Source of the DNA: Helicobacter sp. MIT 99-5507
GTDB taxonomy: Bacteria > Campylobacterota > Campylobacteria > Campylobacterales > Helicobacteraceae
Reading direction: 5' to 3'
Length of the DNA: 64,000 bases
Assembly: GCF_003364295.1 (NCBI RefSeq)
Contig: NZ_NXLO01000001.1
Span: forward strand, 372,001-436,000
In this document: piece by piece, positions 10,231-19,655 of the stretch
How positions within the stretch are numbered: the first letter of the stretch is position 1
Layout of the letters: every line of letters begins with the position of its first letter
Notes under the pieces: generated by a model
The model's input: only the letters and a program-made list of their open reading frames with translations
Told to the model about the DNA's origin: nothing
The model's database searches: none
Program-made: the position numbers and the translations under genes

Positions 10231-10352
10231 AGCAAAGCTTTTATAATACTATTAGTAACATTGTGATACTTAAATTAAGTAAATTTAATATTCTTAATAT
10301 TTATTTGACATTTAATTAACACTTTTAATAAAATGCTAAGGATAACTTATAC

Positions 10353-11006
10353 ATGCGTATAATTATAGCTATTTTTGCGATTAGTGATTTTGAACAAAAA
10401 ATGCAAAATGGAATCCGCACGATAAATCTTAAAGTAAATAATCTTGATAAAATGCTAGATTCTCTAATCAGGGAAAGAATTAGATAGAGAACAAAAAGCA
10501 CTAGATTAAAAAAATGGATAGAAAATAATCTCCAATTCATAAAAAAGATTCCACAAAATCGCCCATTAATTTATTTTGCACAAGGTGTAGATGGATTGCA
10601 AAATACTTGTGATGATGGGAGTGAAAATGATTTAACAAAAAAGATTGGTGGAGAAAATATCATCAAATGTAATAATAATACAAATAGACGCCTAAATATC
10701 AATGCAGAACAACTTTTACAAAATGAACCAGATATTATTTTTGTGCGTGAAGTAGCTATGTTTAGAGAACTAAAATAAAATCCAAAAAGCTTTTGGGCTA
10801 ATTTAAAAGCAGTAAAATATGGCAAAGTATTTTATGCACCTAGCTCACCTTCAAATTGGCTTCATCGACCACCATCTTTGATGCAAGGAGTTGGATTTAG
10901 GTGGGCATTTAGTGTAGTAGAAAATGCAGATTCTCTTGCAAAAGAAAAAATTCCTTTAGATGAAGATAACAAAAACGCTATAAAGGAATTTTACTCCCTA
11001 TTGTGA
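10353..11006 (+). pseudogene. Remnant of a siderophore/iron ABC transporter substrate-binding protein
   Basis: Frames interrupted by several stops still read as a periplasmic binding protein of the FecB/CeuE type. They show GKELDREQKAL, then a long stretch with IYFAQGVDGLQNTC, LNINAEQLLQNEPDIIFV and, after an in-frame TAA, NWLHRPPSLMQGVGFRWAF. The last block is typical of Helicobacter iron-binding proteins. The signal peptide and N-terminal third are missing. Its 3' end overlaps the convergent HNH gene by 29 bases. With the TonB-receptor fragment (12.4 kb) and ABC-ATPase fragment (16.4 kb) it marks a lost iron-uptake locus. Confidence 0.75.
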
Positions 11007-11784
11007 CTCTAGATGCATAACTTTTTTCCGTAAAAGTATTTTCTTTTTTAATCTCTTGAATTATTTCTAAATTTGATAACTGTTTATAAAATAAATCAAA
11101 ATATATAACAAAAATTGATTTTCCAACCCTGTTAAGCAAATCATCTAAATTATCAACTGAACTACCTTGCAAATCTTCAGAAACAGATGTAGATTGTCTG
11201 GATTTTTTTTCCGTAGGACATGTTTTATTTTGTCCTTTTATTATACTTTTTATATTATCCATTATTGATTGAGCTTTTTGCATCTCTAAAATTATTTTTT
11301 CATAGGATTCCTGGTATTTTTGCCAAATATCTTCACCAACTAAGGCTTCTACATCTATTTGCTTCTTGGGAAAAGTTAAATCATATTTTTCAATTATTTT
11401 AATTCTCTTGCCTAAATCTTTTATGTTTCTTGTTTTTGGTGATTTTTCAGCATCACTTACAATCCATTCTTTCCAATTATAATTCCCTTTAGATTGATTA
11501 CACTTTCCGCAAGCTGGCACTAAGTTTGCAATTTCTGTTATATATCCTGTATGTCGCTTATTAACTATTAAAGGATATAAATGATCCCATTCCGTTTTTG
11601 GATCTCCACAATAAACACATGTTACATTATCTTCTGTTTGTTCAAGAGTTTTAAGGGCGTTTCTAATTTCCTCATCGGATGGTTCTATAATTGGAACTAT
11701 TCCATTATAAAATGAGTTTGTAATACTAGATGATCTTCCCTTTATAGTAACAGCTTTAGGCATGTTAAAAATATTCTTTTTCAT
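10978..11784 (-). CDS. HNH endonuclease
   Basis: A 268-residue protein with a complete zinc-type HNH domain around residues 57-100: CVYCGDPKTEWDHLYP, then NLVPACGKCNQSKGN. The two CxxC pairs bind zinc and D-H supplies the catalytic His. The C-terminal ~130 residues are helical and unrecognised. It could be a restriction or mobile-element endonuclease; no methyltransferase is adjacent. It sits between a decayed binding-protein gene and a truncated insertion sequence, which suggests arrival with mobile DNA. GGAGGT lies 15 bases before the ATG, a rather long spacing. Confidence 0.75.
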   Translation of the reverse strand: MKKNIFNMPKAVTIKGRSSSITNSFYNGIVPIIEPSDEEIRNALKTLEQTEDNVTCVYCGDPKTEWDHLYPLIVNKRHTGYITEIANLVPACGKCNQSKGNYNWKEWIVSDAEKSPKTRNIKDLGKRIKIIEKYDLTFPKKQIDVEALVGEDIWQKYQESYEKIILEMQKAQSIMDNIKSIIKGQNKTCPTEKKSRQSTSVSEDLQGSSVDNLDDLLNRVGKSIFVIYFDLFYKQLSNLEIIQEIKKENTFTEKSYASRVTIGSKIPL

Positions 11785-11814
11785 AATTTATTATTTGACC
11801 TCCGATTCGCCCCA

Positions 11815-12381
11815 TACGTACAATTCACACATCAACTTTGTCCTGCCCAAAGTGAACTTGGACTTTTTTAGGAAAGCTTATAAGGTGGTTTAAGCCTGCT
11901 GCTGTTGCAGCCAATAAGCTTTTCTATTGATATCTGCAGTATACAGTTTTTCTCTTCGTTCTGCAAGCCTTGATTCTTTTCTGACCTCAAAATAATCTTG
12001 AGGAGTCAGATAAAGAAGTGCCCCGTGTAAGCGCTCGTTGTTGTAAAAATCAATCCACTGTGCCATTTTTTCCTTTGCATCTTCATAGCTGAAGTATGCA
12101 GTCTGGCGGACGTGTTCAGTTTTCAGCGTTGAATGAAATCTTTCCAGTTTGCCGTTGCTCTGCGGATGGCAGACTCTTGCTGCCGTTTCGTAAAGTTCAA
12201 GCAAAGAAATCAAAGACTTGAAATCCTGTGAAATGAACTGCTTTCCGTTGTCGTGGATGATTCTTGCCCTTGCTTCCGGATACTTTTCTTTTACCCTTGC
12301 AACCAGAAGCTCAATGTTTATGCCCTCCATGTTTTCGCATAATACCCAGTCCAGAATCTTTCTGCTGCAAATATGCAACAC
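11815..12381 (-). mobile_element. Truncated insertion sequence, transposase C-terminal part
   Basis: An integrase-core (rve) transposase fragment, 163 residues (11890..12381). It shows IIHDNGKQFISQDF (second catalytic Asp), HPQSNGKLERFHSTLK (catalytic Glu) and FYNNERLHGALLYLTPQDYF, as in IS3/IS481-type elements. The N-terminal half including the first Asp is missing; the sequence changes abruptly into a TonB-receptor fragment near 12375. The stretch after the stop (11815-11889) probably holds one IS end. GC content and codon use are clearly higher than in the neighbours, pointing to a donor outside this genus. Confidence 0.85.
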
Positions 12382-13030
12382 GCAGAATATTTAAGCGTAG
12401 GCAGCAATCTTGGTAAAATCTATATGAGTGCAAGTCTCTCAAACATCAAACGCACTCATTATATTATGTCAAAAAGCTTTACACCTACACAATTTCAAAA
12501 TGATTTAGATAGGATAAATTCATATTATTCAAATACAAAAATCGCCCTAAAATTAGGTCTAGTGCCAAATGATAGTGATGAATATGTATTTAATGCTAAT
12601 TATTCAAAAGGAAGCAAAGGTGGGATTCCAAGCACTGCTTCACAGACAAATTTTTGGAATTGGCCAAATTATGATAAATGGCATGTAAATTATATTGGTA
12701 GAACAAAGCTAAATGATAGTTTTATGCTTCATACAAAAGCATGGGTTGATGGCTTTTATAATAAGCTAAATATGCTTGGTAGATGGAATGGAAATACAAT
12801 TGTTAGTGGCAGAATTAATGGCTAGTCTATTTATGATGACTATACGCTTGGGGCATAACAATTGCCAACAATTCTATAATGTAAAAGGCTTTAATACTCA
12901 TGCTTTTGGAACTGAAGAAAGAAATAGATATTATCGCAGGAACAAGGCTGATAAGAAAAATATATCAAGGAATCCAGGGTATAATCAAGAAGGGCGTAGA
13001 ATCTATATGGAACTTAGCTTAAAATATTAA
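12376..13030 (+). pseudogene. TonB-dependent receptor remnant
   Basis: An open frame from about 12376 to a TAG at 12823 reads as a beta-barrel segment of a TonB-dependent receptor: VGSNLGKIYMSASLSNIKRT, a GKGGIP-type turn and RTKLNDSFMLHTKAWVDGFY. After the stop the frame changes and ends with NPGYNQEGRRIYMELSLKY, a typical receptor C-terminus finishing in an aromatic. The plug, most of the barrel and the signal peptide are gone; the 5' side is cut by the insertion sequence. It belongs with the other iron-uptake relics nearby. Confidence 0.8.
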
Positions 13031-13038
13031 GGAATAAA

Positions 13039-13803
13039 GTGAGAGAAATTACAAAATCAAAAGAAATTAAAAATCTATGGGATAAAAAAGCACAAAATTT
13101 TCCACGATTTGGAGAATTTAAAGATGAAGATAATATTATTTTTGAATATTTTAGCAAAGATGGTGAGATTTGGAAGGATAAAATAGTGCTAGATTTAGGT
13201 TGTGGAAATGGTAGATATGGGCTATTTTTTGCAACCTTAGCCAAAAAAGTTTATATGCTTGATATTTCTCCTAAAATGCTTGAAAATGTTGCAAATGATG
13301 CTAAAAAATTTGGATTTAATAATATAGAAATTCTTTGTTATGATTGGAGTGATTTTGAGCCAAAAGATCTTAATGTAGATATTATATTTACAAGCCTTAC
13401 TCCTGCACTAAATAATTTTGAAAATTTTAAAAAGGCTTATACTTTGGCAAAAGAAGCTATGTTTTATGTTGGTTGGGGGCGAGTAAGAGAATCTAAAATT
13501 TTAAATGAAGTTTTCAAATCTCACAATAATAATCAAGTAGTCTTACCAAATGGTGCTGAATTTGTATGTGAATGTTTAAGTAAAATGAATGCAAAGATTC
13601 CAGAAATCAAATACATTACAAAAGAAATAACACATCAAAAACCACTACAAAAAGCGATTTTGGATATTTCTTGGCAATTAGAAGCCCATGGGATTAAACC
13701 GGATTTAGAAATTATTCAAAAAATCATCAAAGATTATACAAAAGATGGAATCACAAAATATACAACTAAAATGGAAAATGGACTTTTGTATATACAAAAA
13801 TAA
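13039..13803 (+). CDS. Class I SAM-dependent methyltransferase
   Basis: A 254-residue protein with SAM motif I VLDLGCGNGRYGLFFA (~residues 50-65), motif II VYMLDISPKML and an FTSLTPAL segment at motif IV. The GTG start at 13039 has AAGGA upstream and lies 9 bases after the receptor remnant, so it was probably the last gene of the iron-uptake operon. Similar methyltransferases are linked to receptors in related genomes, but the substrate is unknown. The frame is intact, unlike its neighbours. Confidence 0.8.
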   Translation: MREITKSKEIKNLWDKKAQNFPRFGEFKDEDNIIFEYFSKDGEIWKDKIVLDLGCGNGRYGLFFATLAKKVYMLDISPKMLENVANDAKKFGFNNIEILCYDWSDFEPKDLNVDIIFTSLTPALNNFENFKKAYTLAKEAMFYVGWGRVRESKILNEVFKSHNNNQVVLPNGAEFVCECLSKMNAKIPEIKYITKEITHQKPLQKAILDISWQLEAHGIKPDLEIIQKIIKDYTKDGITKYTTKMENGLLYIQK

Positions 13804-13822
13804 AACATGAGATTAAAAATTA

Positions 13823-13978
13823 TCATCCTTGCAAAACTTGATAAAACAAATCTGCAAATTCTGCTCTCTGCTTTTTATAGCCTGTGGTATTGACATTAGC
13901 AATATTGTTGGAGGTATTGTCAATTTGAAGTTGCTGCCCTAACATACCCGTAGTGGCAGTATAAAGAGCTCTCATCAT
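13823..13978 (-). pseudogene. flgG: 5' fragment of flagellar rod gene flgG
   Basis: A 51-codon open frame begins [18 protein letters not shown] and continues with [21 protein letters not shown], the conserved N-terminus of the distal rod protein FlgG. It then stops after [11 protein letters not shown]. FlgG is about 260 residues, so four fifths are missing. Its GC content resembles the following TRIC and dnaX genes more than the surrounding DNA. It probably marks one edge of an imported block. Confidence 0.85.
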
Positions 13979-14130
13979 TCTTTATCCTTTGTAAATAGAA
14001 TCCGCAATGTGCGTATTTAGACATATTCAAGCAAAACTAATTCCATAACTTCAATTTTATAGATTCTATAAGTTCATAATGGCTAAAATATCTCTTTGTA
14101 TTTTATATATTAAAATCTTTAAGGATACAA

Positions 14131-14754
14131 ATGCTCCTCACTACGCTCTATATCATTGCTATTACTGCTGAAGGAATGACAGGTGCGCTTGCTGCTGGTA
14201 AGCATAAAATGGATCTCTTTGGCGTGATATTTATTGCACTTGTTACTGCCATTGGTGGGGGTTCAATCCGAGATATTTTGCTTGAGCATTATCCGCTTAC
14301 TTGGGTGGCTCATCCTCAATATGTTGTGCTTATTTGTATAGCTGCTCTCCTCACAACACGAGTGCCCCGCGTAGTTGCGCGAAGTGAAAATGTCTTTTTA
14401 ACTCTTGATGCTATAGGCTTAGTTGTTTTTAGCATTTTAGGCGCACAAGTGGCTCTTGACAAAGGCTATGGATTCATTATCGCTGTAAGTTCAGCAGTGA
14501 TTACAGGAGTGTTTGGGGGTATTTTACGCGATATTTTATGTATGCGAATCCCTCTTGTCTTTCAAAAAGAAATTTATGCTGGTATTGCTCTGCTTTCTGG
14601 TGCTCTCTATTATGTCTTCCTTGAATATGTACATTTAGATATTATGCTTGTAACACTTATTGCCTTAGTTATTGGTGTGAGTGCAAGACTTTTGGCAATT
14701 TTTTATAAACTCTCCTTGCCTGTATTTAATTATGAAGAAGACAAGAAAGAGTAG
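14131..14754 (+). CDS. TRIC/UPF0126 cation-channel family membrane protein
   Basis: A 207-residue protein with about seven hydrophobic segments and the duplicated family motifs [10 protein letters not shown] (~residue 47) and [10 protein letters not shown] (~residue 129). These identify a prokaryotic TRIC-type (YadS/YicG, UPF0126) trimeric potassium-permeable channel. The length is normal. AAGGA lies 5 bases before ATG. It lies between a flgG fragment and a frameshifted dnaX, with codon use more GC-rich than nearby glycan genes. It is the only intact gene of the apparent imported block. Confidence 0.85.
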   Translation: MLLTTLYIIAITAEGMTGALAAGKHKMDLFGVIFIALVTAIGGGSIRDILLEHYPLTWVAHPQYVVLICIAALLTTRVPRVVARSENVFLTLDAIGLVVFSILGAQVALDKGYGFIIAVSSAVITGVFGGILRDILCMRIPLVFQKEIYAGIALLSGALYYVFLEYVHLDIMLVTLIALVIGVSARLLAIFYKLSLPVFNYEEDKKE

Positions 14755-14823
14755 GCTTTTTTATATGCAAGTTTTTAGATTTTTTTTATACAATATAACT
14801 TCAAGTTTGTTTTGTGAGGATAG

Positions 14824-16444
14824 ATGATGAGTTCTACTGCCTTAGCCTTAAAGTATCGCCCTACTTGCTTTAGTGATTTAGTAGGACAAAATGCGATTTC
14901 TCAAACACTCTCTTTGGCATTAGATTCTAAACATCTCTCACACGCTTATCTTTATTAGTGGATTGCGTGGAAGCGGAAAAACAAGTTCTGCAAGAATCTT
15001 TGCTCGCGCACTGCAATGTGAATCTGGACCAACAAGCACACCCTGTGGAACCTGTGCAAGTTGTGTAGAAGCCTTGCAAAATAGACATATGGATATTATC
15101 GAAATGGACGCTGCAAGCTCAAGAGGAATTGATGATATTAAACGAGTTATTGAACAAACAAAATATAGCCCAAGCTTTGCACGATACAAAATTTTTATCA
15201 TCGATGAGGTGCATATGTTGAGCAAAGAAGCTTTTAATGCTTTGCTTAAAACACTTGAAGAACCGCCAGAGTTTGTAAAATTTATCCTTGCAACCACAGA
15301 CCCGCTCAAACTCCCTGCGACAATTTTAAGTCGCACACAGCACTTTAGATTCAAACAAATCCCCCATAGGCTTGTTGTGGAGCATATCAGCAATATTTTA
15401 AATAAAGAAAATGTAAGCTATGAAGTGCAAGCACTTGATATTATTGCGCGTAGTGGTGCGGGAAGTTTGCGTGATACGCTCACCTTGCTTGACCAAGCAA
15501 TTATTTTTTGTAAAAATCATATTGAAGTCGCCGGAGTGAGTGATATGCTAGGTGTGGTTGATCCACAAGTGCTAAAAGATTATTTTTACAGCATTGTGCA
15601 TAAAGATTCACAAAAAATGCAAAGTATTTTAGAATTGCTTTTTGAATATGAATGCGAGATGATACTTGATGAGATGATGCTTTTCTTGAAAGAAAAATTG
15701 CTACAAAAAGACGCAGATTTTCCACCCCTGCTTCTTGACCGATTTGCAAGGATTCTAACAGAATCTAAAATGCTCCTTAGCCTCAATACCGATGGAAGTT
15801 TTGTCTTGCTTCTCTGTAGCCTCAAAATGCAAGAAGCCCTCAAAGTAAAAGATATAGAATCTATGATACAAGAGCTTGAAAATGAACTTTTTTCATCTCA
15901 AAATACAACACTTACATCACCTACACAACCTAACCCCACAACAAATAATACAAACCAACACATAGAACAAAATGTAACCCCTATCTCTCATACATCTCAA
16001 TCTCACAGAGATAAAGAAACTATCTCACATACACAGCAAGACGCTCCTATACAGACATTTAATGCAAAAATACATTTTGATAATCTCATCACTAAAATCA
16101 AAGATCGCAATGCAGAGTTAGGTATCATTTTTGAACGCAATGTGCATTTTGTAGAATTTGTAGAAAAAGATAAAATCTTGCGTTGGCAAAGTATCGCACA
16201 GGGGAAAGACAAAGAGTTTCTTAAAGAATATGGCAAAATTATCCGCACACTTGTTTATTCAATTTTTGGCGATAATACACATATTGAACAAGTGAGCGCA
16301 GACGACAGCATTCAAACAAAACAAGATTCCTCGCCAAATCTTTCACACAATGAAACTAATATATCTTATTCACAACACAATATAGAATCTACAACGCAAA
16401 CGCAAAATATGGGCTTTTGGATATTCAAAATATTTGATAAATAG
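14824..16444 (+). pseudogene. dnaX: dnaX (DNA polymerase III gamma/tau) with a 1-base frameshift
   Basis: Translation from ATG 14824 gives ALKYRPTCFSDLVGQNAISQ and HLSHAYLY, then TAG. Removing one A near 14954 restores LFSGLRGSGKTSSARIFA (Walker A) and the rest: the zinc Cys set CESGPTSTPCGTCASC, IDEVHMLSKEAFNALLKTLEEPP, and an RTQHFRF arginine-finger region. Corrected length is 539 codons. dnaX is essential, so this is probably a second copy, or the shift is a sequence error. The last ~11 residues (MGFWIFKIFDK) look unrelated to DnaX and run into ABC-transporter remnants, so the 3' end is also a junction. Base composition differs from the neighbours. Confidence 0.85.
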
Positions 16445-16818
16445 TGCTAAAAATGTGCTAAATGATATGAAATTATTGCATTTAGCAAATAATAAATTTA
16501 ATAATTTAAGTGGCGGACAAAAACAAATGGTGCTAATTGCTAGAGCAATAATGTAAGATTGTAAAATTATGATTTTAGATGAGCCTACAAGTGCGCTAGA
16601 TTTTGGAAATAGTGCTAAAGTTTTAGAGATTCTCTAAAATATAAAAGATAAGACTATCATACAAACAACACATAATCCACACAATACTTTTTTTTAGCGA
16701 TAAAATCGTGCTTTTAAAAGATTCTAATGTATTTAAATATGGTGATAAAAGTATCATAAATACACAGAATCTAAGTGATATTTATGGGATAAAAATGGAC
16801 AAGTATCCAAGTAAATAG
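16430..16818 (+). pseudogene. ABC transporter ATPase remnant (iron type)
   Basis: Immediately after dnaX the third frame reads LSGGQKQMVLIARAIM, a stop, then KIMILDEPTSALDFGN. This is the ABC signature and Walker B of a FecE/FepC-type ATPase. More stops and a frame change follow before an ending LSDIYGIKMDKYPSK. Walker A and the N-terminal half are missing at the junction with dnaX. It is part of the same decayed iron-uptake locus as the remnants at 10.4 and 12.4 kb. Confidence 0.8.
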
Positions 16819-17006
16819 GCAAAGTATAATCCAAAAAATATAAAGTATCTTAAATGCTTTCATATTGTCCCATTTTTTGCATTTATTGCCCCAAATAATA
16901 TCAAGCTATAGATTCTATTTTTTAGAATCTCTCAATTTTATTTATGTTATCTATATCTTGCATGCTTTATACAATAATAATCTATCAATTTTTTCCATAT
17001 AAATCC

Positions 17007-17541
17007 TTAAGAATAAAGCATTCCACAAAACTTTAGTATTTTACGCATTATAGGATGTATTATGGGATTAACAATGTAACTAACAAAAATAGAGAATGGC
17101 AATCCACTTAGTGCTAATACACCAAATATTATGACCTTACCTTTATGCAAAGGTCTTGGAGTTTTACCTATTTTGCGCATATTGATAAGTTCTACTATAC
17201 AAAATGCGATAATGTTTCCTATCAAATATATGGGTATAAAAAATGCAACAATCATATTGTATTCCGCGTATTCTGTTTCTATAGGATAATCAATACCAAT
17301 ATCTTCTTTGCGATAAGGAAAATCAAAAGGCACATGCAATGCAATAAAGCATTCAAATAATATAAATACAATAGCATACCCCAAAAAATAATATATTAAA
17401 AGCCATCTGAATAAATAGCATTTTTATAAATAAAACGATTGTAAATATAAAAAATTAGTATATATGTCAGTAAAACCCATATATTAGCTCAAAAATAAAA
17501 AATAGACCTAAACCTAACCCAGATAAGATGCTATCAATCAT
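17007..17541 (-). pseudogene. Membrane protein, probably frameshifted
   Basis: The downstream open frame (17007..17384, TTG start only) encodes ~125 residues with about three hydrophobic segments and no recognised domain. Upstream an ATG at 17541 opens MIDSILSGLGLGLFFIFELIYGF and stops, and other frames continue hydrophobic runs between them. The arrangement suggests a single membrane protein broken by small indels. I do not recognise the family. It lies between the iron-uptake relics and transketolase. Confidence 0.4.
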
Positions 17542-17702
17542 TGATTCTATCCTTTTGTGTCATTATAGAGTTTTAAAGGCAAAATCTCTAAATTTTAATT
17601 AATTATAACTCTCATTTAAATTTTGATAGATTCTATTATATTTTATATATCGATTTTAAAAGAGAGTAAATCTAAAAATTAAATACAAATTAATTTATTT
17701 TG

Positions 17703-17708
17703 TATGAT
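17703..17708 (+). promoter_or_regulatory. -10 box upstream of tkt
   Basis: TATGAT 55 bases before the GTG start of transketolase, in a long AT-rich stretch; no clear -35 element. Confidence 0.4.
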
Positions 17709-17762
17709 AATTTGCCACTAAAAAATTACAAAAATTAGATTTATTTCAAAGGGGCTTTAATA

Positions 17763-19655
17763 GTGAATCTTGAAGCAAAAATGTCAAATACATTAAAATT
17801 CTTATCTGCTGATATGGTAGAGATGGCAAATAGCGGACATCCAGGAGCGCCAATGGGGCTTTCTGATGTGCTTACAATATTATCAAAACACATCATTCAC
17901 AATCCAAAACAACCAAAATGGATAAATAGAGATAGGCTGATTTTTAGCGGTGGGCACTGCTCTGCTCTACTTTATAGCTTTTTACATTTATGTGGATATA
18001 AAATTTTGCTTGATGATTTGAAAAAATTTAGATCACTAGATTCTATTACTCCAGGACACCCAGAATATGGACTAACTGATGGTGTAGAAATGACTACAGG
18101 ACCACTTGGGCAAGGTGTCGCAAATGCAGTTGGTTTTGCTATGGCTTCAAAACTTGCAAAAAATATGCTTGGAGAAGATTTGATAAATCATAAAGTATAT
18201 TGTATATGTGGCGATGGCGACTTACAAGAAGGTATAAGCTATGAGGCTTGCTCACTTGCTGGACTTCATAAATTAGATAATCTAATAATCATCTATGATA
18301 GCAATGATATTACAATTGAGGGTGAGATAAAAATTGCATTTGATGAAGACATAAAAAAGCGATTTGAATCTTGCGGATTTGATAGCATACAAATTGATGG
18401 ACATAATTTTATAGATATAGAAAATGCCTTGCGAAAGGCAAAAAAATCAACCAAACCATTTTTAATTATTGCAAAAACAAAAATAGCAAAAGGAGCAATG
18501 GAACTAGAGGGAAGCCACAAAAGCCATGGTGCTCCACTTGGCAAAGAAATATTACAAAAAGCAAAAAAAGAAGCAGGATTTAAAGAAGATTTCTATATCC
18601 CACAAGATGTAAAATTAGCATTTGAATCTTGCAAAGAAATCGGCGATATGCACTATCAAATATGGCTTAATAAACTAGAAAAATCAGGCAAACAAGCCTT
18701 ACTAGATGAACTTTTAAATCCTAATTTTGATTCTATAAAATATCCTACTTTTAGTAAAGATACTAGCACTAGAGTTTCAAATGGTGAGATTCTAAATACA
18801 ATATCAAGCACTCTAAAAGGCTTTGTTGGCGGGAGTGCTGATCTTGCTCCATCAAATAATACAAATATAAAAAATAGTGGTGATTTTCCAAATGGAGTAA
18901 ATTTGCATTTTGGTATTAGAGAGCATGCTATGGGGGCGATAACAAATGCCTTTAGTGCGTATGGGATTTTTATTCCATTTTGTGCTACTTTTTTTGTATT
19001 TAGCGATTACATGAGCCCTACTCTTAGAATAGCAAGTATCAGCCATCTAAAAAATTTCTTTATTTTTACACATGATAGTATAGGCGTTGGAGAAGATGGG
19101 GCTACACATCAGCCAATAGAACAGCTTAGCCATTTTCGCTCTATGCCAAATCTATATGTTTTTAGACCTGCGGATGCAAATGAAAATATAGAATGCTGGA
19201 AAATTGCCCTAAAATCACAGAATCCAAGCGCTTTTGTGCTAAGCAGGCAGAATCTTCCATTGCTAGAATCTTGCAATATAGATTGCACAAAAGGTGCTTA
19301 TATCATAAAAGATTCTAAAGATGCAAAGATTATTCTTTGTGCTAGTGGGAGTGAAGTGCATTTAGCACTCAATTGTGCAAAAGAATTAGAAAAGCAAGGA
19401 ATAAATACAAAAGTAATAAGCGTGCCTTGCTATGATTTATTAGTAAAGCAAGATAAAAAATTCATAGATTCCTTATTTGATAAAAATGCTAAAGTATTAG
19501 CGATTGAAGCATCAAGAGGGTTTGAGTGGTATAAATTTGCAGATGATGTTATAGCAATGGATAGCTTTGGCAAATCTGCAAAAGGCGAAGTTTTGTTTAA
19601 TCATTTTGGTTTTAGTGTAGAAAATGTCATAAATAGGGCTAAAAGTCTTTTATGA
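17763..19655 (+). CDS. tkt: Transketolase
   Basis: A 630-residue thiamine-diphosphate enzyme of the pentose-phosphate pathway. The N-terminal signature NSGHPGAPMGLSD, the TPP-binding GDGDLQEGISYEA (~residue 148), NLHFGIREHAMGAI and DSIGVGEDGATHQPIEQ in the pyrimidine domain, and VISVPCYD near the end are all in order. The start GTG at 17763 follows AAAGGGGC; an in-frame ATG lies 18 bases on. The stop overlaps the next gene by 4 bases (ATGA), so tkt and the nuclease gene are cotranscribed. Confidence 0.95.
   Translation: MNLEAKMSNTLKFLSADMVEMANSGHPGAPMGLSDVLTILSKHIIHNPKQPKWINRDRLIFSGGHCSALLYSFLHLCGYKILLDDLKKFRSLDSITPGHPEYGLTDGVEMTTGPLGQGVANAVGFAMASKLAKNMLGEDLINHKVYCICGDGDLQEGISYEACSLAGLHKLDNLIIIYDSNDITIEGEIKIAFDEDIKKRFESCGFDSIQIDGHNFIDIENALRKAKKSTKPFLIIAKTKIAKGAMELEGSHKSHGAPLGKEILQKAKKEAGFKEDFYIPQDVKLAFESCKEIGDMHYQIWLNKLEKSGKQALLDELLNPNFDSIKYPTFSKDTSTRVSNGEILNTISSTLKGFVGGSADLAPSNNTNIKNSGDFPNGVNLHFGIREHAMGAITNAFSAYGIFIPFCATFFVFSDYMSPTLRIASISHLKNFFIFTHDSIGVGEDGATHQPIEQLSHFRSMPNLYVFRPADANENIECWKIALKSQNPSAFVLSRQNLPLLESCNIDCTKGAYIIKDSKDAKIILCASGSEVHLALNCAKELEKQGINTKVISVPCYDLLVKQDKKFIDSLFDKNAKVLAIEASRGFEWYKFADDVIAMDSFGKSAKGEVLFNHFGFSVENVINRAKSLL

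Noticed and set aside
10596-10778. 60-codon frame as a separate small gene
   Set aside because: It is an internal piece of the broken iron-binding-protein gene and reads on past its stop as the same family.
10978-11784. HNH protein as part of a restriction-modification system
   Set aside because: No methyltransferase within several kb that could be its partner, so kept as an orphan endonuclease.
12776-13030. 84-codon frame as an independent gene
   Set aside because: Its end is the C-terminus of the TonB-receptor remnant in a shifted frame.
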